64,000 bases of DNA from Strongylocentrotus purpuratus (taxonomy: Eukaryota; Echinodermata; Echinoidea; Camarodonta; Strongylocentrotidae): the NCBI RefSeq assembly GCF_000002235.5, contig NW_022145604.1:7385894-7449893 (forward strand), given 5' to 3'. A model generated the notes under the pieces. That model was not told the origin of the DNA, did no database searches, and saw only the letters and a program-made list of their open reading frames with translations. Positions 44,927-58,129 of this stretch are shown here, piece by piece. Position numbers and translations under genes: made by a program. Every line of letters starts with the position of its first letter. Within the stretch, counting starts at the first letter, position 1.

Positions 44927-47900
44927 AAAAAAAAGAGAGACGGAGAGAGAGAGAAGGAGAAAGAGAGAGACGGAGAAAGAGAGAGACAGAGAAAGAGAGA
45001 GAGAGAGACGGAGAGATGAAGTACAATTTTTAGAAAAGGTGTATTGACATACAACTATATGTTAAAGACATGTAAGACTATACATACAAGGAAAGGTAAA
45101 CGTTATAATATTTGAGAAATATTGTGACACACGAAATAACAAGTCTGTCAGGAGCTGCTCGTGGAGTGATGGGTACTTTTATTAGGAACGAAAACTGACA
45201 CATAAGAGAGATAAACACCGTGGACTAGAGAAACAGTCCAAATCATAAACAAGAATTCTTTGTTTTGATAAAAAGTAATAATCACATCTAAACCTTTCGC
45301 ATGAACAAAACTGTTACATGACTATGTGGTCATCTTTCATTAGAAAGCAAGCATACAAAAGAAGAACAATTCCCGAACATGAAAAAATTAAAGCAAGCAA
45401 TGAATTATAATTATATCCATGTGTCTTAAACAAATTCAAGCAACGTTAATAGTTTTTAATCAGAAAATAAAGTCATGCGTTTGAGGCACTGTACCATCAC
45501 TCCTATTCTTTGTTTGCCAAATTAAACTCTACCAGCTGATAAGATAAGATATTCTACAAATACAGTTTTCATATTCTGCTTACAAAGTTGTACTGTCTTT
45601 CTACATGTACTTCCATACGATGTTTAAGGTAGTGTATCCCTTTTGCAGCCAACATCGAATTTTGTAGAATTTGTGCGGGAATTATGAATTCCGGTATATC
45701 AGGTATGTCCTATCTGTGAAATTAAAACGTTTGCAGTGTCCTAGTATTGAAATTATGCAAGAAAACCCGTTCACTTTCTAGAATGTTCTACGCAGAATTT
45801 TCGAAACGAGTTCCCGCTATAAACGGTCGGTATAATTCCACATAAAGGCAATTACCAGTTCTAATCTTTTCAGGGGAGTTTTTAGTTGGTATTGTCTCTT
45901 GTTTACCATAGAATTCACACAATTAACTTTATATTTTCAGACTGGCCTCAAGAGGGACACACCACCAACTAAAATATAACTGTACCCTCAACCAGTGATG
46001 TAAATAAAAGGACATCAGTTTTACATCTTAATGACAATAATAATAACAAAAATAATAATAATAATAGTCAAATTTATATAACGCTTATTACAGCACGTAC
46101 ATGCTGTTATGTATGAACTTTGTCTCCATTATGCATTTGTACATTTTATTCTATTCATTTTCTATATTATCAGATCAAACAATGAAATCATGAATACCAA
46201 TATACACAAATCCCACCATAAGAAAAGGCTATGCTATAACTATCAAACGGGTATTAATATATTTCATGTAGCAGTTAGTACATTACATTTAAAGCTGTAT
46301 AATTTTGTCTTTATTTTAGAGACAATATTTTACTCTACAACAAATAATAGTTTTGGGCTGAACATGTGACACACCATAACAAAACCTTCATTTCGAAAAG
46401 ATGGTTGTTTCAGGCAGCTGTCTCTTTAATCATGGAATGGATCTTGGTCTATTAATCTGCCTATATTAACCAAGCAACTAAACTAATAGCTAATATTTAC
46501 CGAGTAGTCAGGTATACAACAAACTAACAAGCAAACAAACCAAGAATATGAATAATACATTTTAGTCTACGTGATTTTACTCCATCTTATAATATCACAT
46601 ATTTATATACAATGCAATTTAAACATTGAATAATAACACTAGAATATATTTTATACAATGACATTACGTATTTAACTGCACTGTGTATACTTAAAAAATA
46701 TTGAAGAACATATGAACTCATGTTAGGGAAAGCGTTATGAGACATCTTTCCCAAATGTGAGCAATTCCACTCGATTACAGATATACGCTATAAAAGACCA
46801 AGTACATTACAGTTCAAAATTATATTTTACAATACAGGGATATATATTTTATGCATGAAAAAATGAAAGTAACGCCGTGTCCTGGGTATCAAAATCTTGA
46901 AACAAACAAACAAACAGTATAGATTGAATTCAAACTAACCCACAATGGATCTATTTTACTTATATTTCTGATAACTGTTAACAGTATATCGGACCAAATA
47001 TACCAAGAATAAAAATAGAACTTAATCATTCCTTCGAGCGATCTTACTCCAAGATATAAATTATTTACATTGAAATTCATACGTACAATGACAACACATG
47101 AGCATTTCACTACCTTTGTATTATCTTTTTAGAGACAGCGTTTTACTCTACAACAAATAATAGTTTGTACCGAACGTGTGACTCACCATAACAAAATCTT
47201 CGTTTGGAACGGGTGGTTGTTACAGGCTGTCTCTTATATCAAGGAATTGATCTTTGTCAATTTATCTGCCTAGTATATTAACAAAGCAGCAAATAATTAC
47301 CGAGTAGTCAGGTTTAAACAAAAAAATCAAATAAAACAAACATGAATGTAAATTAATTACATTCGTCTAAGTGATTTTACTCCAACTCATAACAGCAATT
47401 GATACATCTGCAGAATAATAACCATGAAAATATCTTCGATACGTATTTCACTACACTGTATATTAATAAAATATTGAAGAACATACGAATTCATGTTAGG
47501 GAAAACTATGACGAGAAATCTTTCCCAAATGACCAAATACCTTTCACTTCAAAGATAATGAAAAAAAATAACAATACAAGGCAAATATTGCATGCATAAC
47601 AAATGAAAGTTTTGTCTTGTCCACGATATAAACACTCTTGAAATAAACAAACATACACTAGAAAATACTCATAATTTACAACAAGGAATCTATTTTTCTA
47701 ATATTTCTGATAACTCTAAACAGTATATCGGACCAAATATTCCAACAATGAGAATAAAACATCATCATTCCTCGAAACGATTTTACTCTAACTTATCAAA
47801 CTTCAGTTTTTGTACAGCGTACACTGATAACACATGAGCATTTCACTACCTTATGAATTTTTATTTATTTTACAAACACCGTTTTAGACTAGATACAGCA

Positions 47901-49780
47901 GGATGGTTGTACAGTTTGAACTGAACATTTGATGTACAATAACAAAACCTTTTGGGGGAACGGATGGTTATTTCAGACTGTCTCTTTTAAACACTCTTTG
48001 ATTTGTTTTTCAATCGCTAGAGTAGTTTGTATAATTATTATAAAAAACACAGGGGCAATTTCAATGCCCTATTGTATATCCAATATCAATCATGTCTGAA
48101 CTACATTTCACATCGTGGTAATGTTCACCCTTCTCAATAGGTGATGTACAAAGATAATGAAATTGCCTTCCGTTGATTTTCGAAAGTCTTTACGTCAGAA
48201 TAGATCAAGACCCATTATCCAATACTAAAATGGAATTAACGCCAGATATTCATAACCATGAGATCAAATAGGTATTTACATATATACACTTCAGTAGATG
48301 AATTTGAGTTTGTGGTAGATGATTGAATATACAATACGAGGCAAAACACGCTATTAATTTTAATATCGGTTCGAATATTAAACATTGATTTCATTTTCAC
48401 AACTCAAGTTTCAAGGAAGCAAATCGTCTCCTTTTGAAAACACTATCTGCTCTCAACATCGGGAATGCAAAGCTCCGAAATGAAAATAAATGTATATAAT
48501 GCTAAAGCTTCTATTACGTATCTTTTGTTACATTTTCGCGAAATTTCAAGAATGTTTCCGTAGATACAATTTCAAATAGCTTCAACTATAAAAGATGATA
48601 ATATGACATAAAATACATTGAATTAATGACATTGAAAAAAAAAAAACTGAACACCAGTTGCCGAGGTATGTACATGAAAAGGTAACTAAAACCAGGAATG
48701 AACCATCATGCATGCTATCTATCCTTCAAGAAATCATGATGAAAACTATTGTACACTATTTTTATATTGTAGATTACTATATTCTATTTATATTACATGT
48801 AATAACAATAACAAAGTTCAAATCGCTGACCCAGACTTGTGGTCCATTCAAAAATATGTTCATCAAACATTTGATTTTGTATGTAATAACTCGAAAGCTA
48901 TTAATTACGCTGAATATAGGTGTGTTCACACTGTCTAGCGTATATTCCAAGAAATTTGACTCCAGGAATTTCTAAGAGTCTGACCACACAACTCTTGATA
49001 TCAAACTATCAAAAACTACTCATGAATATTCATATCAATTTGTGAGAAATTAGTTTCCTGCCATAATCACTCCAAAGCCCTGTAACATAACTTATTATGA
49101 TCAATTGTATCTCATCAAAATTAATGGTATCTTCTCCAATCGATCGTATTTTTTTAACAACAAATCGTAAATTAGAGTATTAATGTTACTGATAAATACA
49201 ATATATGGTGAGATACAATCGACTACAGCAAGGCCCAACACATTTTTACATTTGATTTTCAGTATGTTTGTCATGCTAAATTCAGGGCCTTTTGCCAGTC
49301 TGACCTCAAACTTTGGGAAGAAGTTGTTCATGTTAATTAATAAAAGAGTGAATCCGGGACGCGCGCGGTTCGTTGATACTAAACGGGTAGATTTAACCTG
49401 TAATGTGAACGTAAAATGGATACTCCGCGAATATCCCTACATTTTCTGAGATATATTAACAATATGTCCTTCCACATTTCGTATATCTATTTCAATGATT
49501 ATCTGCACTGTTCTCTATACCGGGATCGTCCTCAACGTACTCGAGGGACCAAAACTCTGCCCAGAAATGTTGTTGTCTACGTAACCCTCGGAATAGAATA
49601 TGTTCGCAATGTAACCAAATTTAATGCACACATCCTTGTAAATGCCTCGTCAAAATTATTTCATTCACCCGTTAAGAATAATTAAATAGTTTGAATGAGA
49701 CGGATATAGAAGGGAACGTGGAGAAAGAATTATTGCTGACTGAATATTTTTACGAATCATCATTCTCTTCAAACATTTTT
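44870..49780. other. duplicon A: 3' flank of the first B-box gene
   Basis: A GA-rich tract (44880-45020) and the boundary sequence (45016-45180) precede about 3 kb that aligns by eye with 57.4-61.0 kb. It includes three tandem sub-repeats of about 0.75-0.8 kb (starts near 46319, 47131 and 47880), marked by ACTCTACAACAAATAATAGT and CCATAACAAAACCTTC-type motifs. About 1.7 kb (48.0-49.7 kb) has no counterpart in duplicon B. No gene other than the B-box gene is seen. Confidence 0.7.
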
Positions 49781-49796
49781 CTTCACTTTATTGGGA

Positions 49797-49802
49797 TTTT
49801 GT
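49797..49802 (-). promoter_or_regulatory. polyadenylation signal of the first B-box gene
   Basis: AATAAA on the minus strand about 90 bp past the stop, conserved in position and context (TTCACTTTATTGGGA on the plus strand) at 61046-61051 in the second copy. Confidence 0.6.
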
Positions 49803-49889
49803 AAGGTTAGGTAAATGATAAAATACATGTAGTATTTTTCCACCAAAGAAGTGATCAAAATCATATGTAAAGATTGTTTTATGATTAGT

Positions 49890-51710
49890 TTAGAGGCTGA
49901 ATAGTTTTTTGAATACAAAAATCTTGTCTCTATCGCAAGCAATCATCTTCCCGGATGACGTCATCATCACTCGAGATACACGAAGGTAATCCCTCCTGTC
50001 ATTAGCCTTCACCAGTCTTGTTGATAGAGGGAATGATGCTACTCTTCTCTTCTTCATATCACCCTCACTCATCACCTGATCAATCACACACGTTTTGAAA
50101 TCTTCATCTGATGTCACATCGTAGAGGTCATCTGTATTAGGATCAACGCAGACATTCAGGGTAACATCATTGTGAGGGATTTCCCTTTGAGCACCCTCTC
50201 TGTCAATGATGAGCACTCTGCGATCTAATGGGTAGGGTTGAGCGATGATGTGATCTGATGACAGCATATCCCACATCCTTATATTCTCTTTACACATGAT
50301 GGTATTGATAATCTTACCATCATCTGGGTTGATGACGTATATCTTAGACTGACCCGTCTCAACAGCGTTGATCATCCCATCCTTGTCAGCTGCAACAAAC
50401 ACCCATGTGATATCACCCGTCGTGTTTCTTGGTATTGTGACGTCATTGATGAGCTTCCACTGTCTGTCATACACACTGATGCATCCAGTCAAACTGTCTC
50501 CTGTACTACCTCTGTACCCTTTACCGCATACTACCATGCCATCATTCAGCACTGCACAGGACTCAACCCATGATGTATCACTACATTTTACCACTCTCTG
50601 AGTATGTTTAGTGTTGAAATCTAACATGTATGTATGCCCACCACCTACTCGGTTATCTGTGATGATCAGATTGTATTCATCTATGCATCCTACAATGAAC
50701 GGGTATGTGATTTCATTTCTCACATTGATAGTATCAATGAGCTTCCACTCCCCATCATACCCATCAATCCTCCCATCATACATCATCTCCCTCCCAGTAC
50801 CCTTCACAAACCTCACACCTGATACAACACGATTCATTTCTTTCACCTCACCCTCATTCAGTGTTTTTTTTAGTTTATCACTAACTGATGTGTTTACACG
50901 ATGCCCGTTTTTGACAATATTTTTATCGTCTTCGAGTACCGAGTCCAGTGTCTCTTTCGCTTTCTCTGTAGTTTTTGTGTCATCTTGCCATGATTTTTCC
51001 AACTCGCTAATCTTTCTTTTGATCTCTTCAGCGATGTTCTGAATGTCAGCATGAAGATTGCATTGTTTATTATTTATTGGTTCTTGTCTTTTCTCTGCAT
51101 TTGCTTTGTTTTCTTTACGTCGCTTCTCTCTCTCCTCATTGTTCTTCCGAATTTCAACCTGGATGTTTTGAATCTCCTCTTGAAGTTTTCGGTTTTTCAC
51201 GTCAATCTCCTGGTCGATGTTAGCAGCATCCTCCTGTTCCCTGACTTTGTCTCTTGCAATCGCCTTTTCGATTACGGAATCAACCTCATCTTTGATACTT
51301 TGCAGATGTTCGTCAGCGGTTTGTCTACATTGAATAATGTGCTTTCCATGGACTCGACATAACTTCAACTTCTCCATCGCCTCTTCCTTCAGAATACTGA
51401 GCTTTGCTTTATTTTCCATGATTGCATCCTCTATATCCTGTCGCACGCAAGGCTTTTCATGGTGATCTATCACAACGCATGAAATACATAAAGCTACGCC
51501 ATGTGTTTTGCAATACCAATCAATGTGTTTATCGTGTTTCTCACAATACAGATTAGGCCCACCATGTCTTCCTTTTCCGAAGCATTCCTTTTTGGAGGCG
51601 CAGTCATGGCAGAGCTTCTTCTTCTCCTTCACATAGAAAGTCAGATCTGTATTTGCCGTACAGTCGTCTCCCTCACAGGCGCCCTCTAGAGAGCTCAATT
51701 CAGAAGCCAT
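49890..51710 (-). CDS. B-box / coiled-coil / propeller protein, TRIM-like without RING
   Basis: A single coding exon for 606 residues. An N-terminal B-box1-like zinc motif (C12, C17, C34, C37, C43 region) precedes a classical B-box2 (C56-x2-H59, C67, C75-x2-C78, H83/H84). A charged coiled coil covers about 95-290. The C-terminal about 300 residues resemble an NHL/WD-type beta-propeller (repeats such as GEWKLIDTINV and RQWKLINDVTI, then KIYVINPDDGKI). There is no RING, so it is probably not an E3 ligase by itself; ligand binding, scaffolding or innate-immune regulation is plausible for this expanded echinoderm-type family. The ATG of MASELSS is chosen because a splice acceptor (TTATGTAG) lies 17 nt upstream and the same layout occurs in the paralogue; a 5' UTR exon must lie upstream. 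It looks intact. Confidence 0.85.
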   Translation of the reverse strand: MASELSSLEGACEGDDCTANTDLTFYVKEKKKLCHDCASKKECFGKGRHGGPNLYCEKHDKHIDWYCKTHGVALCISCVVIDHHEKPCVRQDIEDAIMENKAKLSILKEEAMEKLKLCRVHGKHIIQCRQTADEHLQSIKDEVDSVIEKAIARDKVREQEDAANIDQEIDVKNRKLQEEIQNIQVEIRKNNEEREKRRKENKANAEKRQEPINNKQCNLHADIQNIAEEIKRKISELEKSWQDDTKTTEKAKETLDSVLEDDKNIVKNGHRVNTSVSDKLKKTLNEGEVKEMNRVVSGVRFVKGTGREMMYDGRIDGYDGEWKLIDTINVRNEITYPFIVGCIDEYNLIITDNRVGGGHTYMLDFNTKHTQRVVKCSDTSWVESCAVLNDGMVVCGKGYRGSTGDSLTGCISVYDRQWKLINDVTIPRNTTGDITWVFVAADKDGMINAVETGQSKIYVINPDDGKIINTIMCKENIRMWDMLSSDHIIAQPYPLDRRVLIIDREGAQREIPHNDVTLNVCVDPNTDDLYDVTSDEDFKTCVIDQVMSEGDMKKRRVASFPLSTRLVKANDRRDYLRVSRVMMTSSGKMIACDRDKIFVFKKLFSL

Positions 51711-52172
51711 GCTGATCAGAGTACGGCCTACATAATACAAGAAGATGGATAGCCATACACACAGAGAAGGGGGACAGGAAGGTTAAGGGAGGAGAATAAG
51801 CAGACACCCAAAAAGAAATAGCAGGAATGTGAGAAGAGAGAAGAGAGGGGAATCAAGATACAAAAAAGTAGATGAGAGACAGAAGCGAGAGAGAGAGAGA
51901 GAGAGAAAAGGAAAGAGAAAGGTGAAAATAGCGGTGGGAGACAGAATAAATTGAAAGGGAAGACACAACATTAATGGTGTTTGATATATAATCGCGCCTT
52001 ATCTACGCTTATCGTCATCATCGCCGTCATAATCATCATCATTGAGAGAAAGAGACAGAGAAAAATAGAAAGAAAGAGAAAAGAGAGAGAAAGTACAGGT
52101 AGTAAAAAAAGAGAGAGAGAGAGAGAGAGAGAAAGAAAGAGAGAGGGTGGAGGATCTCTTCTATATATTATA

Positions 52173-52318
52173 GATATATCGACTGCTATGAGAGGCATCG
52201 CTGTTTCTATAGGCACAAGTTGACGTAACATCTTGATATAACCCCGAGGCACGCCGCCCGTTCCTGAGAGCCAGTATAGAAACAGCTATGCTTCGAATAT
52301 TAAAGCGGTCGATATATC
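52173..52318. mobile_element. short foldback element
   Basis: GATATATCGACTGCTATGAG at the left and the complement of GCGGTCGATATATC at the right. The inner motif CTGTTTCTAT is also inverted. The loop is GC-rich. Confidence 0.5.
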
Positions 52319-53499
52319 TTTTATATACCAAATTCACAAACAAATCTACAAGTAATTCTTCGTTTATCCTTTTCTTGAGTAAAGCCTGGTTAAACATCAC
52401 AGAAAATCACAGAGACACTGTCTGTAAATCTTTGCTGGAGAGTTGCCTAAATGTTACAATCACTCGGGAATCGCAGACCAAAAGCACTGTTTGGTATCCG
52501 CGCTCGCACAAATAATAATAATAAGCGCTTTACAATATATCATTACCCCGGTCAAAGAAACTTTTTACACGTTGACCAATGGGGATCTCAGCAAATTTTA
52601 TTAATGCGGCCCGTCACCCGGGGCAACGAGCATCTTTTAAGAACTATTGACCGGTAGGCGGGCATGCAGGCATCATAACAAAAAAAAATGTTGACGGGTA
52701 GGAGGGCATGGGTAAAATCACTCCAATTTCGACCTATCAGATGACTAGATTTATTCAATATACTAAAGAGAGGTCTATAATACTTTCTTTTGAACGCTTA
52801 ATAAAAGAAAACAATATAATTATACACTGCTTCATTCAGCCTTATGCACATCAGAAAGTTTGATAACTATCTTAACTTTCTTCCGTTTGCCTTCAACACT
52901 TACTATCAATAAATACACCCCGTACTACAAAGTCTAGCAATATACATTCGTTTCATCTCTTACATTTTTATCCTACTTCCGTGTTTACAATTCCACATTA
53001 TTCATGTTCCATCAAGTCAAAAACACAATATATATCACCCAGTATTCACGTATAAGCTGCTTTTCTGACCTGTGTGATGTAAATTCCCAGAGAAAGCTGA
53101 CCACGTGACACTTTTCCGATAAATAAAACGTTGTCCGAATAAGAACGAGTGCGTCAGATGCAATGAAAATGGCGTCTGGTCCAACATGAAACTACTGCGC
53201 ATCTCGGCATTCATGCATTGGTATGCATAAATACAATTTCAATAGCAACTTACATGCATGTATGCATACAACGCAGAAGTATAGCAAGCAAGAAGGAACA
53301 AACTTTGACAATTGATGGCTCTAGTGCACTTCATGAATAAAATGATATAAATGTGAATATAAACAGCAGGCTTACATTGGGACCCTGGTTCATAACACGT
53401 CAAATGAGTGACAGGGTAAGAATATCAGATATAAGCTACTGAAGTCATTGCATTATGATTGGCAGTGAAGAAATTTGTTCCATCAGTTTGGCACTTGGT

Positions 53500-53735
53500 A
53501 TTGATAACACGTTTGATGAAAATTGGGCCCAGATTCCGCCCAGAGGACTGTATTTCTGAGAAAGAAATTTGTGAATCTTTGTATATTATCGCTGTGTGAT
53601 GATACCATTGTCATTTTGTTATATTGCTTTTGCATTTTGATGTTTTTATTATGATGTAGAACAGACAATATTAGCCTTGAGCTGCATATTATGGTGTTGT
53701 TTCCTATTAAACCAATTCAGTTCAATTCAATTAGC
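53500..53735 (+). mobile_element. LINE 3' tail
   Basis: An AT-rich segment ends TCCTATTAAACCAATTCAGT and a short TCAAT repeat, like the other CR1/L2-type tails in the window. Confidence 0.4.
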
Positions 53736-53887
53736 ATTAATTAATTAGACCATCTAACTCTTTGACAAACATGTTTTCAGTCTGACCGTAGCCGTCGGGT
53801 TAAGCCCCCAGAGCCCCTAAAAAAGAACCCCAAAGTAAGCTAGATTTCACCCCATCTAGCATAAAACTTCAAGTTTTGAATAGTATG

Positions 53888-54095
53888 ACTAGGCGTTGTG
53901 GCGTGCGCCTGTAATCCAGCTACCAGTGGAAGTTACAAACTGATTCAGCCGAGGACGCAGGTTCGAAACTGAGTCACGTCTTTCGGATGGTGACGTTTAA
54001 AGGTCGGTCCCCAGACATAAATAATCATATCTGATTGATACACGTCTGTAAAAACCCAATACACACACAGAATGACTGGACATTACAGGATATAA
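53888..54095 (+). mobile_element. SINE with 7SL-like head
   Basis: The head GGCGTTGTGGCGTGCGCCTG is followed by TAATCCAGCTAC, which resembles the 7SL RNA/Alu core GTGGCGCGTGCCTGTAGTCCCAGCTAC. A B-box-like GGTTCGAAACT and a CGTCTTTCGGATGGTGACGT module follow, then a tail (CGGTCCCCAGACATAAATAA) also found alone near 63170. The 7SL relation is by eye. Confidence 0.55.
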
Positions 54096-54623
54096 TAAAC
54101 TGACAACAATTTCCGTCGGGATGAGGTGTCAGACGGCCCCTAAGAATTGGGATAAATGTTCCCATTAGGCCACATGTACCAAATTTTGTCAGAAGAGAGA
54201 GCTATGGTTTACATTATAATATCAACTGACACAATTGTATATTGGGAAGGAGGTATAACACTGCTCTGAAAAAGATGACACCAAAGTGCCTTTAAAACAA
54301 TCTTTGCTGCCCAAACATGGTCTGCATGTATATTTACATTCTGACCTCAATAACCCAATTTAATTCGAATCAGTTTGAGTTTACACAGTGCAATCCTGTG
54401 TATTGTGACTTTCTTGAGGTGCAATTTGTAATCATTGCATTACAAATGAAAAAAATAAGGAGAAGATAATGTAAACACTACCATTTAACCTCTGCACCAG
54501 TTTTACATGATATAACAAAGGTAGTCTGTATAATAAGTTGTCCGCTCCGCGTTTTCCAAAGCCGTTTTGTCTGCGGCGGAGTTTCCCCCCCCCCCCCCGT
54601 TTATTCGTCATAAAGAGGCTTTA

Positions 54624-55543
54624 TGCCCATTCACACGCTTACCGTACATTAAGTGGGATTTGGATCGCGATTCTATTCTCACTTTTATTTGCCACTGTTC
54701 ATACTCAGCAAAAAATGTCTTGTTCTTGTTCACACGCAAATTGCTCTCCCAATAATCGCGATTTTTTTTTTTAAGCGCACTTTTAGTGAGACTCTGATCG
54801 TGATTAAAAAAAAGAAATCTCTCTAATTTCTCTGTGTATGAATCCCACTTTTACACCCCCCCCCCCCCTAACCCCGACCGATGGCCTGGCCAAGCCCCCA
54901 GCTGGGCCCTTGCTTCACCCATAGGCTTCCCCCTATGGCTTCCACGTAGACAAATAAAAGAGTAGGGCTTCCCCCTTTCCCCGAATATATTTTTCCTACC
55001 TGCCGACTGTTACCTAATGAATTATTCATGAATAAGGCACTAGACGAACAGTATGCAAGCGCGTGGACTTCAAACCCTTCTTGATCACCGCTGTTCAATA
55101 TTAGGGGCGTTCACACCTACAGAAAAGTGAGATTTAAAATCGATTTGTGTAACGCGATCCAAAAATCCGTATTTTTTAGCTGGGTGGACAGAACAATTTC
55201 ACTAATGTTCGCGAATTTCATCTCGATCCAACTCGCAGTATATCTTGTAATTTGTCAGAACAATTGCAATAGTTTGTCGGGCGCTGTGTGTGTGAATGGC
55301 ATTGAGAATCGATTAATTTAATCCCAGGAGTCCAAGCGCGACGTTGGTTTATCCATCGTCGAGATTCACGCATGCGCAGTTCAGACGTTCTTGCCTCGAG
55401 CGAGAATTCTCCTCAATCTTTGCATCGCGATCCAATTCTCACTAAATTGACATGTGTGAACGGTCGTTAGAAAGAAAAAAAATCGATCTTTGCATCGGCC
55501 CATTCGCGATCCAAATCGCACTCATTGTTATGTGTGAGCGGGC
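54624..55543. mobile_element. TIR element of about 0.9 kb
   Basis: The left end TGCCCATTCACACGCTTACC, with GGGATTTGGATCGCGATT, is inverted at the right (complement GGCCCGCTCACACATAACAA, with GATTTGGATCGCGAA). Internal copies of the CGATCCAA/TTGGATCG motif and a GTTCACACC start near 55110 suggest a second nested or partial unit. It is non-coding. Confidence 0.65.
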
Positions 55544-57242
55544 CTATTGTGTAGCAAATTAAATGGTAACGAATAAATAAGAATTAGTCTTATTTTTGCT
55601 TTTGCTGCATTATGTATTAGCATGGGAAGATGAACAGGTGAGATTGTTTTTGTCTCTTAATCAATTGGATGTATTTAAGTTACATAATCATATTCATCCT
55701 CCAAGTAGGATTGATTTATACAATGCAGTAATTTTGTCCATTTTTCAACTGAACCAGAATAAATTTTACAGAAATTAAGTTACTCACGTCTGACCATGAT
55801 TCACCATATTTGATCAAATATAAAGGCAGTCTAATATTTGTCATGAAGTTCGTTAAGTTACTAAGAAACTCCAAATAGCATAGTGGTGGAGGCCTTTAGA
55901 ATATGTTTGTCTTACAATGGTTTTGTTTTTCAAAAATAAGTTGTACCATTAAAACATATCCATGACAAAAACATCTAGATAAACGTCCTTTTGATGCATA
56001 TGAATTATCTATGTGTATAGGATGGAAATGGAAGAAAAGGACTTTCCAATGTGACTTGTAACCTTTCACTGGTTGTTGTGTACCGTAAATTGTGAGTAAA
56101 TATTGATCGTATAATCAACTTACTCTAGTGTAACTATTTAAAGAAGCCTGTGACATTAAGTGGTGAATTGTGTTTCATGAGAATTATCACTTGAATTATC
56201 CAATTTCCCCTACCTATTGATGTACTACAGCAGTAGCATTTGATTTTGTCGAAGAATTGATTATCAACTTCTCAAGAATTATTGTTAATCTAGATTTTAA
56301 AGTTGTTTGGGTAATATTTGTTTTAAAATACAGAATTTATATGCATCATGTCTTCATATGAAATAAGAAGTAATTTTGTTATTTAATTGTCTGTAACCTT
56401 TGTATTAAAACTGCTCTAAGTTGTCTAAAGAGGAAAGAAAATACCTTGAAATAGGTTTTCGTCAAAATTACCAATTATTTTGGAGATGCTACCATTGATT
56501 TCCAAACGTGTTCTTTCCTGTCGCATTACAGGCATTACTGTCAAGAGATGACTTTGAATATTTGTATGTATCATGTAATAAGACTATTTATTGTATGGTA
56601 TGCAAAGGCATTATTAGTATTATGTGTCAACCATGTCATGTCATGTATATGCATAGGCATTATTATAATTATCACTATGAACATGCCGGACAAAATGACT
56701 TCATATGATCTTTCGAAAGTCTTAAATTCCGGCAAAATGTCTTAAAATAGTATACTTTAAATGTACTAAAGATCCGATGTGCTATGTGATTATACAAGTC
56801 TATGATGCCATTTGAGAGAGATGTAATAAAGTTAGCAATCATACAATCAAGTTTATGATGTCTTGTGTTTGTGGTAGAAAGCTTGATCCCTCATTTTAAA
56901 AATTGTCTGCAATGATCTTCAATTTTGACGAGCTCATAAAAACATGAAGGCTATTCCTTGTCACAGATAGGGTCAGATGATTATAAACGGCTGTTAAGAA
57001 CTGAGTAAGAATTAACGTTGATAATAATATGAGACGTTTCAATGTGAGTTTTGTAATGTATGTGTTTAGGTGGTGTATGTTGGCATCTTCATGGATGGAT
57101 GGTTGTACCTTCAGTTAAAAATCGTGTTATCAAATCATTATTGTTTACTTCTGATCAGCCCTTAAGTCCCAATCTAGATCAACTGAGTAACCATGGTAAC
57201 AAGCACCAGTGTGGGACTTCTAGGGAAGAAATGTAGAACGAA

Positions 57243-57274
<32 letters not shown>

Positions 57275-57628
57275 CCTGAGAAAAAGAGAGTTAGAGATTG
57301 GTAGAGAGAAAGAAGTAAGAAAAAGGGAGAGATAGAGAACGAAAGAGAGAGAGAGAGAGGGTAGGGAGGGGAAGATAGAGGATGGGCAATTTCTAGAAAG
57401 GGTGTACTGCAATAGTGGTATGTTAAAGACATGTAAACAAAATGAATACAAAGTGAGAGGTACACATAAATAAATATTGAATGTACTTTGTGACACACGA
57501 AATAACGAGTCTGTCAGGAGCTGCTCGTGAAGTGATGGGTACTTTTATTTTGAAAGAAAACTGACACATGAAAGAGATAAACAACGTCGATTGGAGAAAC
57601 AGTCCAAATCATAAACAAGAAATCTTGG

Positions 57629-57710
57629 AAAATACTATCGCTAGTGACATTCGTTTGGCTCGCAAAGTATGGTCAACAAGGAATCTAAAAGATCACGACG
57701 TTTCGTGCGC

Positions 57711-57745
<35 letters not shown>

Positions 57746-58047
57746 ATTCCAACGGCATTTGAAAGATACTAATTAAGAACTTCCCTTAAAAATAGGGGGC
57801 TTGAAAATGTCTTCAATTGGGAAAATAATGACTATTATTATTATTATTATTAGTTGTCGAATCGACTTAAGAGCTATAGAGCCAGTACCTAGTAAGATGG
57901 GAGTTGTTGCTACCTTGTTTGGCGTTCAACAATAAGGGGATAGAGCAACGTCGATCTGGCGCTGCTCAGTGGCTGCCGGGCTCACGATCAATTGGGCAAA
58001 AAGAATTTCCGTTTCGGTTTAATAAAATTTGGAGTGGACTATTAGGC

Positions 58048-58082
<35 letters not shown>

Positions 58083-58129
58083 TGACCATACATTGCGAGA
58101 CCAATGAATGTCACTAGCGATAATATTTT
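57629..58129. mobile_element. TIR element of about 500 bp inserted in duplicon B
   Basis: About 45-bp inverted ends contain TATCGCTAGTGACATTC and its complement. The middle has two (TTA)n arrays. Duplicon A is uninterrupted at this point (around 45255), so the insertion came after the duplication. Confidence 0.75.

Larger units (their letters stand above)
51728..57230. other. intergenic region between the two duplicons
   Basis: It holds GA-rich tracts (51.88-51.92 and 52.04-52.15 kb), a small foldback, LINE and SINE fragments, a large TIR element (54.6-55.5 kb) and AT-rich unique sequence (55.56-57.2 kb) with AATAAA at 56826. The upstream exon and promoter of the first B-box gene should be here, but I could not place them. 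I see no other gene. Confidence 0.5.

Noticed and set aside
50368-51362. Plus-strand open frames opposite the first B-box gene
   Set aside because: Antisense shadows of the coding exon; the paralogue shows the same shadows.
55596-55778. 60-residue plus-strand frame as a small gene
   Set aside because: AT-rich, no domain, no splice context and no conserved partner in the window.
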